From Pyrinomonadaceae bacterium (GTDB taxonomy: Bacteria > Acidobacteriota > Blastocatellia > Pyrinomonadales > Pyrinomonadaceae): 64,000 nt of DNA. Shown one piece after another: positions 24,858-33,990 of this stretch. The translations under genes were made by a program, and so were the position numbers. Positions within the stretch are counted from its first letter, which is position 1. Each line of letters begins with the position of its first letter. The stretch spans positions 62,001-126,000 of the forward strand of contig JACMJZ010000003.1 of assembly GCA_014380365.1 (NCBI GenBank), written 5' to 3'. The notes beneath the pieces were generated by a model. It did no database searches. It was not told where the DNA came from and saw only the letters and a program-made list of their open reading frames with translations.

Positions 24858-26864
24858 TCAAGGGCGGGCGGGTTTTTTCTCCGGTGGCACGGCGCGGGGA
24901 ATGTCGCCGTCGTCGAGAGTGCTTTGGGATTGCGATTGAAGTTTGGGAGGTGTGCCGCGCAAGCCGGGGAGTTGTCTCGGGGTCGGGATACTCACCGTTG
25001 CAATCGGCTCAGTACGCCTCAGTATCGCGCCGCCCCGACCGGCGATCCAGATGTTGTAGCCACCGCGATAGGCCACTGAGAAAAGCGGCGAACTCGTAAC
25101 GGTCGGTTGAATCTGCCAGGTAGCGCCGGCGTCACGGCTATGAACAATCCTTCCCTGCTCGCCGGTGATAATCACATCATCGCGCCCGCCGACCGCGACT
25201 GCGAAAAGATTACCGTTGAGACCGCTCTCGACATCTTTCCAGGTGGCGCCGCCGTCGTCGGTGCGCAGCACAACTCCCTGCGCGCCCACCACGTATCCGC
25301 GTTCGGCGTCGGCAAACGCAATGGCGTAAAGCCATTCCTTCAAGTTCTTGTCAACGCGTTTCCACGTTTCACCACCGTCTTCAGTGCGCAGGATGTGTCC
25401 ACTTGAACCTACCGCCACGCCGTGCAGCGGATCGGTGAAGGCCACGTCTTCGAGCCAACTAAACGTATTTGCCTTTTGATGCTGCCAGGTTTGCCCGGCG
25501 TCCTCGGTGCGTAAGATTAGTCCGCGCGCTCCGACTGCCCAGCCGCGTTCAGGCGAAACGAAATGCACACTGAAAAGATCTTCTTTAGCCTCGATTGCAA
25601 TGCGTTCCCAAATTGCGCCACCGGACGTGGAGCGAAGTATGGTTCCATGGTCTCCCACCGCAAACCCAACACTCCGGTTTATGAACTTGATCGAATTCAA
25701 CTGGTTGGTAGTACCTGACAGGCCCGCTGACCAGTGCTTTCCCCCAGATGTGGTTAGGAGTATTTTGCCGCGCGCACCCGCGGCCCAACCGCGAGAATTG
25801 TCCAGGAAGAAAATATGAGACAAGTCCTCCCGGCCGCCTTCGGTTAGACGGCGCCAGGAAAGACCCCCATCGTCGGTGCGCAACACCAGTCCGTCAGATC
25901 CGGCCGCCCAGCCCAGGGTTTCATCGGCGAAGTGCAGGGTTGTAAGTTTCGGATAGGTGCGCACGTTAACCGGCAACCAGATGTTTCCACCATCCCCAGT
26001 CGTCAGCACCACCCCGCTATCGCCCGACGCCCAACCGTGAGTTTCGTCGGTAAAAAACACTGAGAAGAGATCGGTATTTACCAGCGAGTTGAGGCGTTGC
26101 CAGGTTTCACCGCCGTCATCGGTTTGAAGTATGGTGCCTTTATAGCCGACTACTACGGCGCGTTTCGCAGAAGCAAAAGCCACACCGGTTAACAGCAGAC
26201 CGCCGGCGCCTGCATGGGATTTCCAGTCGCCCCCACCATTTTTTGTGACCAGCAGCGTGCCGCGCGAACCCACCGCGATCCCCGTCTTTGCATTAACAAA
26301 CGCGACCGAAAAAATATGCGCCGACGTGTGCGACGTCTGAGGTTTCCATGTCACCCCGCCGTCTGTCGTGGAGATAATGGCGCCGAAGCTACCGGCGGCC
26401 CAACCGTGCAGTGGATCTCCGGGAGCGAACGTCACCGCAAACAAATGATCGCGGGTGCCGGTGGTTCTGGGTACCCACTTGCGACCGCTGTTTACCGTTG
26501 TCAGAATTACGCCGCGAGCTCCGGAGATAACCGCGCGCGACTTGTCCTTAACGTAGAGACCATAGAGCGTGGTGCGGGCCGGAGAGATTTGTTCGTTCCA
26601 CTGAAAACCACCGTTGCGCGTGCGGAGGATGGCGCCGTCGCTTCCCACCGCCCAGCCATGCTGCTTGTCGCCGGCAAATTTGATCGAGTTGATGGTGTTG
26701 CCCTGCGGGAGAGGATTCTGCCATTCCCAGGCCGGCAGGTGCTGGGCAATCGTGAGAAGGGGAAATGTATTGAAAACAAAGGCGACGCCCAGCAAACCGG
26801 CAGCAACCCGGCAGTCTACAGGGGCGGAACGAATGAATCTGATAACTAAGCGAACGAGAGCCAT
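24858..26864 (-). CDS. Secreted Ycf48/BNR-type beta-propeller protein
   Basis: 668 residues from ATG 26864 (a GTG four codons upstream is the alternative). Residues 8-40 form a signal peptide or membrane anchor. The rest is about a dozen 40-43-residue repeats of the form GWAVGxxGxILRTxDGGxTWxxxxxG, as in Ycf48/HCF136-like and sialidase-type BNR propellers. Two stacked six- or seven-bladed propellers would fit the length. The C-terminal 60 residues are Pro/Gln-rich. In photosynthetic organisms Ycf48 assists photosystem II assembly, but in heterotrophs such proteins are generic secreted propellers, so no specific role is assigned. It is convergent with the EF-hand gene. Confidence 0.8.
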   Translation of the reverse strand: MALVRLVIRFIRSAPVDCRVAAGLLGVAFVFNTFPLLTIAQHLPAWEWQNPLPQGNTINSIKFAGDKQHGWAVGSDGAILRTRNGGFQWNEQISPARTTLYGLYVKDKSRAVISGARGVILTTVNSGRKWVPRTTGTRDHLFAVTFAPGDPLHGWAAGSFGAIISTTDGGVTWKPQTSHTSAHIFSVAFVNAKTGIAVGSRGTLLVTKNGGGDWKSHAGAGGLLLTGVAFASAKRAVVVGYKGTILQTDDGGETWQRLNSLVNTDLFSVFFTDETHGWASGDSGVVLTTGDGGNIWLPVNVRTYPKLTTLHFADETLGWAAGSDGLVLRTDDGGLSWRRLTEGGREDLSHIFFLDNSRGWAAGARGKILLTTSGGKHWSAGLSGTTNQLNSIKFINRSVGFAVGDHGTILRSTSGGAIWERIAIEAKEDLFSVHFVSPERGWAVGARGLILRTEDAGQTWQHQKANTFSWLEDVAFTDPLHGVAVGSSGHILRTEDGGETWKRVDKNLKEWLYAIAFADAERGYVVGAQGVVLRTDDGGATWKDVESGLNGNLFAVAVGGRDDVIITGEQGRIVHSRDAGATWQIQPTVTSSPLFSVAYRGGYNIWIAGRGGAILRRTEPIATVSIPTPRQLPGLRGTPPKLQSQSQSTLDDGDIPRAVPPEKKPARP

Positions 26865-26973
26865 GCTTGCGGGCACTGCGAGTTTATTCTCGAGGAGACA
26901 ATCGGGTTAACAGGTGCAGAATTATAAGGATCACGCCCGGTGAAAGCGAATCAGCGGAAACGAGGGAATGTAT

Positions 26974-27125
26974 AAATCAGAACCGGGAGCGGTAGCGACC
27001 GGGTCCTACATTCAACGATGTAACGTTTTTGGTATCAGAAAAGCGGTCGCTCGGTTGTTTGCTTTGACCGGTCGCAGTCCCACCCCGCGTGGGGACCCGG
27101 TCGCTACCGCTCCCGGTTCTGATTT
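26974..27125. repeat. Large inverted repeat, 31-bp perfect arms (ccgggagcggtagcg family)
   Basis: Arms 26974-27004 and 27095-27125 are perfect complements (core GAACCGGGAGCGGTAGCGAC), with a 90-nt centre containing a smaller palindrome ccccgcgtgggg. The right flank continues as GGTCGACCCACGCAAA, and the copy at 41880-41985 carries the matching GTGGGTCGAC flank, so the element is longer than the arms. Confidence 0.92.
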
Positions 27126-27186
27126 GGTCGACCCACGCAAATTATCGTTATCCAGCAGCACCATCAGGCTACACAGATTGAACAAG

Positions 27187-27729
27187 TCACTTGATGACCG
27201 GTGGGCGATAACGGCGGTCAACGCGCCAGCCCTGAGCGCTGTATCTGAGCTTGGCAATGGTGAGTGGATGGGCCTCGCCGCACGCAAGCCAACGGGCTCG
27301 AAGATGCCGGTGGCCACGCGTGCGGTTTTCCTGACCGAAGCAGATTTCAAAGCTCTCCCTTATCGTTGCGACTTGGGTAGCAGAACTCTCAGGCGTTTCA
27401 CCAACCGGATTGGCATCGGCGTTCTCTTCCAAAAAGCGAAGGTTAACGTAAGCGACTCGTGAGTCTGCGGTGGCAGACAATGGAGACAACAGTTGTCTGA
27501 TGCAGATCACGATCTCATTACCTTCGCAGTCCAACGCAATGCCCGGATCGACGACAACCTTTCCCGCGACGACAGTCACGTTGAGACCGGAGACTACTCC
27601 GAAACCATGCAGCGTGCGATTATGCCGCTTTAGTTTTTCGAGAAAGTATTCCTGTTCGCGCGTGAAATCCTGGGCAGTCAATAGCTGACCCGCATGGAAC
27701 GAAGTTCTTTCGAGTGATGAATCGGTCAT
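27187..27729 (-). CDS. Hypothetical protein with contractile-injection-associated-type N-terminus
   Basis: 180 residues. The N-terminal 70 residues (FHAGQLLTAQDFTREQEYFLEKLKRHNRTLHGFGVVSGLNV in pattern, then VVDPGIALDCEGNEI) match a motif I know from proteins near phage-tail-like contractile injection systems and other large hypothetical proteins, where the conserved elements are LTAxDFxxEQ-Y, HNRxLHGxGVVxGL and PGxAxDxxGxEI. No such system is in this window. The C-terminal part is basic and unremarkable. The chain is shorter than most relatives, so it may be a truncated or stand-alone version. The frame on the opposite strand is long but is rejected as a shadow. Confidence 0.65.
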   Translation of the reverse strand: MTDSSLERTSFHAGQLLTAQDFTREQEYFLEKLKRHNRTLHGFGVVSGLNVTVVAGKVVVDPGIALDCEGNEIVICIRQLLSPLSATADSRVAYVNLRFLEENADANPVGETPESSATQVATIRESFEICFGQENRTRGHRHLRARWLACGEAHPLTIAKLRYSAQGWRVDRRYRPPVIK

Positions 27730-27784
27730 ACTTCAGATCGTCTTTCAGCTATCTCAGTCTCCTATTTCCCAATCGCTATTGCGA

Positions 27785-28264
27785 TCATTGCGCCGCGGGA
27801 TCGAAAGCTCCGACGCGATCTACCGCATCACGCAATATCTCTTCGTCTACCTGACCCAGCGCCGCGATCTTGCGGGCCGCACGATCGGCTGCTTCCTGGG
27901 CCAAATGCCCGGCGTGTCCGCGCAGCCATTCCCATTTCACTTCATGTCTGCTGGTCGCCTTGTCGAGTCGCTGCCACCAATCGTGGTTAGTCTTGCGACG
28001 GAACCTGCCGCTCATCGTTTCGACTACGTAACGCGAGTCAGTGAATAGATGCACCCGGCACGGTTCTCTTAACGACTCCAACCCTACCGCAGCAGCCACA
28101 ATTTCAGCCTGCTGATTGGTAGCGTTTCCCAGATAATCGCCCACCGCGCGCCAAACTCCCTGATAGCCGAGGAGTGCAACGGCTGCGGCGCGTGTAGCGG
28201 CTTGCCCGTTACCCAGGCTGGAGCCGTCGCAAAAAATTGTGACCACTTTGCGAGGCTTAGTCAT
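27785..28264 (-). CDS. rnhA: Ribonuclease HI family protein
   Basis: Degrades the RNA strand of RNA-DNA hybrids. 159 residues. The four acidic catalytic positions are visible: Asp13 in FCDGSSLGNG, Glu54 in NATNQQAEIVAA, Asp76 in FTDSRYVVE and Asp127 in EAADRAAR, together with the histidine loop GHAGH (116-120). WEWLRGHAGH is typical of bacterial RNase HI. It lacks an N-terminal hybrid-binding domain. It starts 55 bp beyond the previous gene in the same direction, so could be co-transcribed with it. Confidence 0.93.
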   Translation of the reverse strand: MTKPRKVVTIFCDGSSLGNGQAATRAAAVALLGYQGVWRAVGDYLGNATNQQAEIVAAAVGLESLREPCRVHLFTDSRYVVETMSGRFRRKTNHDWWQRLDKATSRHEVKWEWLRGHAGHLAQEAADRAARKIAALGQVDEEILRDAVDRVGAFDPAAQ

Positions 28265-28294
28265 CTCTTCTTTTCTCGTTCGGTATCATCACTG

Positions 28295-28414
28295 CTTTGC
28301 GTAACTTTGCGTGCACACTTTGCGTCCTTTGCGGTTTCCGTCGTCTACACGGCTTTATCCATGGCCTAACGGTAAACCGCAAAGGACGCAAAGACATCGC
28401 AAAGTTACGCAAAG
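28295..28414. repeat. Inverted repeat, ctttgcggtt/aaccgcaaag family
   Basis: The left part has iterated CTTTGCG words ending CTTTGCGTCCTTTGCGGTTT (28317-28337). The right part is AAACCGCAAAGGACGCAAAG followed by ATCGCAAAGTTACGCAAAG. The same family lies at 39515-39604. Confidence 0.85.
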
Positions 28415-28445
28415 AAAAACACAAGTTAGCTATCCGTCTAGTCCC

Positions 28446-30089
28446 TCACAATCCGTCGAGGGTGAGTTTGGTGTCGGCACTCTTCCACGCCGCTTCGAAT
28501 TGTTGTTTGACAAGCATCGCCTGCTGATTCTTTTTCTGCGCCTTGAGCGCCTCCATCAAACCAAACAGTGAGCGGCCGTTGCGTCTGTTTTTCTCGAGGT
28601 CCGCGCGAAACACCGCCTCAGCGCCGACGTGATCGCCACTCCGCATCAGCACGGCGCCGAGAGCCTCCCGCACGGGAATAAACCACGCCTGCGGTTCATC
28701 GTAGGAAAGCGAGTCCTCAAGCTCGACAGCGCTTCGCAAGAGACTGATCGCCTGCTGCCGGTCATTCCTATACGCGAGGCGCGCCGCCAGGACTTTCTCG
28801 GCGATTTTCAAAACGTGGCTCGCACTGTTGAGTCCGAAGTTGGCGTCTGCTGGTAAGAGTTTCTGCGCCGCGATCAAGGCGTCGAGTTCTGCGGCTGCTT
28901 CCTTGGAGCGTCCCTTTGAATCGAAAGCCATGCCGCGCGCGAAATGCCAGACCGCGGTGGTGCCCACCATGCTCTTGTCCGGCGCCGGAAGCTTTTCAAT
29001 GTCATCCCAGCGATTAAAACGCACCAGCAGCAGCGGCGACACGGTCATGAACCCTTCAAGCATCGGCATCGCTTTTAAGTGTGGCCCCACGTGTACCTCA
29101 AGTTGTTTTGCAGCGGCAATGGCGGGAGCAAACCTGCCGGACATACCTTCCGCGATGGCCAGGAAATGAAGATTGTGACTGTAGTACATCGCGGGATAGA
29201 AACCGCCACCGCCGCGCGCCTTCATGTATGCCTCATCCACGCGGGCGGCGTACTTGTTACTCAATGCGGCGGCTTCGTAGTCGCCGGTGCGGGCGTAAAT
29301 GTGCGACGGCATGTGAACCAGATGGCCGGCGGCAGGTACCAGCGTGGGAAGTTGAGGCGCATAGGCGAGTGCTCGCTCAGGCGTGTTCGAGGCTTCAACC
29401 GCGTGGATGTAGTAATGAATGGCACCGATGTGATTTGGATCGCGGCGCAGTACCGACTCGAGAGTGGCGACGATCTCTTCCGTGCCTTCCGCTGGTTTGC
29501 CGTCGGCCGTCCAAAACTTCCAGGGCCGCAGATTCATGGCTGACTCGGCATACAAAGTTGCCGCGTCCAGGTCGTCCGGATAACGCTTCACGACGTCAGC
29601 CATCGCGTTTTTGTAATCCACCGCCAGCTTCTTTAAGTCAGCTTTCGGATCCAGCGAATAGCGTGTGACTAACGCGTCGAGGTAAGCGCGTTCGTGTTCT
29701 GAAGCGTGCGACTTGAGCGACTGAGCTTTCTGAGCGGCTTCGTACGCTGCCTTCTCTCTTTCCGGATCCACGTCGAGATTGATATTTGGTCCGAGCGCCA
29801 GGGCGATCCCCCAGTGGGCCATGGCCAACTGCGGATCGAGTTCGGCGGCGCGCTTGAAGGAACGGATCGCTTCCTCGTGATTAAACGCGAAGACGAAGCG
29901 GAGCCCCTGATCAAAAAACTTCTGCGCTTCCGGGTTGGTTGTGGAAACCGGATGGTGATGCGTACCCATCCCCGGCATGTGCGCCGCCGACGGCTCCTTA
30001 GTCTCTTTCCTAGTGTTGTGTGGGTGTTGAGAGAGCGCGACCGTGCAGAAACTCAGAGAGAATGTAAGAGCGAATAGAAACCGGCACAT
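28446..30089 (-). CDS. Secreted TPR-repeat protein
   Basis: 547 residues from ATG 30089, picked because AAGGGAG lies upstream and a signal peptide follows (MCRFLFALTFSLSFCTVALSQ); the frame extends further upstream through the repeat region and is not used. A His-rich short segment (HMPGMGTHHHPVST) comes first. Then come TPR units, the clearest being AQKFFDQGLRFVFAFNHEEAIRSFKRAAELDPQLAMAHWGIALALGPN and PDDLDAATLYAESAMNLRPW. Conserved HLVHMPSHIYARTGDYEAAALSNKYA (about 285-310) is characteristic of a family of periplasmic TPR proteins in Acidobacteriota and relatives. It probably acts as an extracytoplasmic scaffold; no substrate is known. Confidence 0.8.
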   Translation of the reverse strand: MCRFLFALTFSLSFCTVALSQHPHNTRKETKEPSAAHMPGMGTHHHPVSTTNPEAQKFFDQGLRFVFAFNHEEAIRSFKRAAELDPQLAMAHWGIALALGPNINLDVDPEREKAAYEAAQKAQSLKSHASEHERAYLDALVTRYSLDPKADLKKLAVDYKNAMADVVKRYPDDLDAATLYAESAMNLRPWKFWTADGKPAEGTEEIVATLESVLRRDPNHIGAIHYYIHAVEASNTPERALAYAPQLPTLVPAAGHLVHMPSHIYARTGDYEAAALSNKYAARVDEAYMKARGGGGFYPAMYYSHNLHFLAIAEGMSGRFAPAIAAAKQLEVHVGPHLKAMPMLEGFMTVSPLLLVRFNRWDDIEKLPAPDKSMVGTTAVWHFARGMAFDSKGRSKEAAAELDALIAAQKLLPADANFGLNSASHVLKIAEKVLAARLAYRNDRQQAISLLRSAVELEDSLSYDEPQAWFIPVREALGAVLMRSGDHVGAEAVFRADLEKNRRNGRSLFGLMEALKAQKKNQQAMLVKQQFEAAWKSADTKLTLDGL

Positions 30090-30120
30090 GTTTTTGACTC
30101 CCTTCGAAAATGCGTTAGGT

Positions 30121-30290
30121 CCGAAGGACCGGCAGCTAGTAGCCCCGTCCGTCAGGGCGGGGAATCCTGTCGTCTCTGAGCCCAGAGGCCCGGGGCCGAC
30201 ACAATCGTGACGCACCTTCGGCGCTCAGGCAGCTAACCCCGCATCTACCCCGCCCTCACGGGCGGGGCTATTAACTCGCGGTCCTTCGGC
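30121..30290. repeat. Large inverted repeat upstream of the TPR gene
   Basis: Left side 30121-30162 (CCGAAGGACC, then AGTAGCCCCGTCCGTCAGGG) and right side about 30247-30290 (CCCCGCCCTCACGGGCGGGG, then CGGTCCTTCGG) are imperfect complements of about 42 nt with a loop of about 85 nt. It fills the gap between two same-strand genes (lepA and the TPR protein). Confidence 0.85.
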
Positions 30291-30304
30291 CTCCCGCGTG
30301 ATGT

Positions 30305-32104
<1,800 letters not shown>

Positions 32105-32114
32105 GAAAACGAAG

Positions 32115-32200
32115 TCCAAAGTCTAACGGTCCAAAGTCCAAAGTCACTTTTGTCCCGGCGACGAATAACGGACTTTGGACGTTGGACATTGGACGGTGAC
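32115..32200. repeat. Inverted repeat, gtccaaagtcc family
   Basis: GTCCAAAGTCTAACGGTCCAAAGTCC on the left in iterated words (written here as overlapping GTCCAAAGTC units) faces GGACTTTGGACGTTGGACATTGGAC units on the right. It lies directly upstream of lepA on its strand, so would be in the leader. Confidence 0.75.
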
Positions 32201-32271
32201 TTACCATAACAAAACGGACGCGAAACCGCACTCGCGCCCGTCTTACCGTAAGCTTGCAGCCGAGGGTGACT

Positions 32272-32733
32272 TTAGTCGTCGATGTGCGCGTCAAAGTAAG
32301 CGCGGGCTTTCTCGGCGGTGTTCACTGTCCCCATGAATTCCAGATTCCTCATGGCCCAGGGGATGTGCTCTTCTGTAAACTTGGCAAAACCATCGCCCGT
32401 ACCGTTAGGGAATCCAATCTTGGTGAGCATTCTCAGAACCAGCTGGTTATCCTTCGTTGCGTAAGCTGCCTGGAAGAGTTTGTGCTTTTCGTCATTCGAC
32501 AGGGTTGAAGAGGAGCTTCCCCTGTTTGAATTCAGATTCGTGTTTGAATTGTAATTCGAGTTTCGATTTGAATTGTAATTGTAGTTGTAGTTGTAATTGC
32601 TTCTTGGGCTGTAAATGCCGGGCGCCTTGATAACCCCGGTCACTATCAGCACCGCAGCGATAATTACGATCAGGATCAGGCCCAGGCATCCGGCGCCACC
32701 GCAGCCAAGGGCAATCTTTGTGTTTTTAGTCAT
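32272..32733 (-). CDS. Membrane-anchored protein with Asn-rich linker
   Basis: Not recognised. 153 residues; GAGGTAG precedes ATG 32733. A short basic N-terminus and a Gly/Cys-containing hydrophobic anchor (about residues 8-36, CGGAGCLGLILIVIIAAVL) is followed by a linker of about 35 residues composed almost only of Asn, Tyr and Ser, encoded by slippage-prone trinucleotide repeats (attacaa units near 32550-32605). The C-terminal 75 residues are a small helical domain (DEKHKLFQAAYATKDNQLVLRML). Probably exposed outside the membrane. The length of the Asn tract may vary between strains. Confidence 0.6.
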   Translation of the reverse strand: MTKNTKIALGCGGAGCLGLILIVIIAAVLIVTGVIKAPGIYSPRSNYNYNYNYNSNRNSNYNSNTNLNSNRGSSSSTLSNDEKHKLFQAAYATKDNQLVLRMLTKIGFPNGTGDGFAKFTEEHIPWAMRNLEFMGTVNTAEKARAYFDAHIDD

Positions 32734-32810
32734 CGTCTACCTCACTGGGGGAATTAGGGGTAAAGCAAGCTGTTACTTGCGGCGCAAACTAATTAGGCGC
32801 GCGTTACGAG

Positions 32811-33689
32811 TCAGCGACGTGTCTTCATCCAGGCAATGCAGGATTGCAGATGATACCGCATGTTTTGATTGTTGTCGTGATGAAGATTACCGTGGCCAGG
32901 TAAAACCCACTCGAAATCGTAGTTTGCCAGCCTCGCCATGGACTCTATTTGCTTAGTCCATGAATACCACGTAGCACTGCGAAAGGCCGTCAAGGTCTGA
33001 CGACTTGTTGACCACGCCAGATGATCGCCGGTGAAGAGAAACTTGTTCTGGTAAAGAAACACTACGTGGCCGCGCGTATGACCCGGGGTAGGAATGACCA
33101 GCACGTCAGCATCAAGCTGGACTGCGTCTTTGCCTTGAATGATTCGTTCGACTCCGAGCCCTGCCGCACCATCGTCTGCGTGCATCACTCGCTCGCAGCC
33201 AAACTTCTGAGCGAAGCGTTCATGGTCGGCCACGTCATCTTTGTGTGTTAGGAGCATCTGCCTAACGCCGCCCATCTCTTCGATTCGTCTCACCAGTTGC
33301 GTGGCGTAACGCGGCGAGTCGATCAGCAGGTTGCCGCCTTCGCTTTCGGGCCGAGTGATTAGATAACTCCAAGCGCCGAAACTCGCTGCGGAAGTAAACC
33401 CGCAGAAGTAAACGTTCTCGGCCACTGCGGAGGGGAACGCATCGATGCCGATATGCGCGTCATGCTTTTGAGTTGTACCTATTGAACCCGTAGGACAGGC
33501 GACCAACGCCATCAGGGCTGAACGTGTCTCTGCCTCAGTCTCAGGTTGATGATAGACGCTGCATTGCTCGCCGTGATCGCGAAAAATTTCGGGCGCCAGT
33601 TGGCTACACGTGTCACAGTCGATGCAGCTTGCATCTACAAAGAAATCGCCGGAGATGTTTTCCGGCAGGCGTTGCTGGATGTTAGCCAT
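32811..33689 (-). CDS. Ferredoxin-MBL-fold hydrolase fusion
   Basis: 292 residues from ATG 33689 (a longer frame from 33752 is not favoured). The N-terminal 75 residues are a small ferredoxin: Cys22, Cys25, Cys28 in SCIDCDTCSQLAPEIF and Cys65 in ACPTGSI, enough for one [4Fe-4S] cluster. A metallo-beta-lactamase fold follows: LTHKDDVADHERF replaces the usual HxHxDH, then PTPGHTRGHVVFL, FTGDHLAW and VLPGHGN. The THKDDVADH variant is the form I know from ferredoxin-MBL proteins of plants and cyanobacteria, so metal ligation is probably adapted rather than lost. Substrate unknown; a redox-coupled hydrolase or oxidoreductase is likely. Confidence 0.85.
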   Translation of the reverse strand: MANIQQRLPENISGDFFVDASCIDCDTCSQLAPEIFRDHGEQCSVYHQPETEAETRSALMALVACPTGSIGTTQKHDAHIGIDAFPSAVAENVYFCGFTSAASFGAWSYLITRPESEGGNLLIDSPRYATQLVRRIEEMGGVRQMLLTHKDDVADHERFAQKFGCERVMHADDGAAGLGVERIIQGKDAVQLDADVLVIPTPGHTRGHVVFLYQNKFLFTGDHLAWSTSRQTLTAFRSATWYSWTKQIESMARLANYDFEWVLPGHGNLHHDNNQNMRYHLQSCIAWMKTRR

Positions 33690-33750
33690 GATAGAACCTT
33701 GTGCCTCAGATAATCGCTGAAAGCGATGGAGTTGTTCAAGTTTGGTCGCC

Positions 33751-33870
33751 AAGCAGCGGGGGCCAAGGCTCTCGGGGCAGTAGCCCGACCGTCAGGGAGG
33801 GCGTGGGGCTGTCGATTGACGCCCTCCCTAACGGTCGGGCTACTGCCCCGTGGGCTTGCCGCCGCTGCTT
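33751..33870. repeat. Large inverted repeat, tagcccgaccgtcagggaggg family
   Basis: Outer words AAGCAGCGG/CCGCTGCTT and a perfect 20-bp inner arm CGGGGCAGTAGCCCGACCGT (33773-33792) with its complement at 33831-33850, then GGGAGGGCGT/ACGCCCTCCC inside. It separates two divergent genes. Family members are at 56862-56950, as a fragment at 41153-41176, and inside opcA. Confidence 0.92.
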
Positions 33871-33990
33871 GGGAATCACAATCACCTGCTTGCGCGGAGC
33901 GCCACCACTGACTAAGATTCGTTTTTTGATTGTCCCTGATTTCCACCCATGTCATTCCTTCGAAGGACTAGTTCACCAGGAGAATAGCGT

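Noticed and set aside
26968-27462. Plus-strand 164-residue ORF
   Set aside because: It is half repeat (26974-27125) and half antisense to the better supported 27187-27729 gene.
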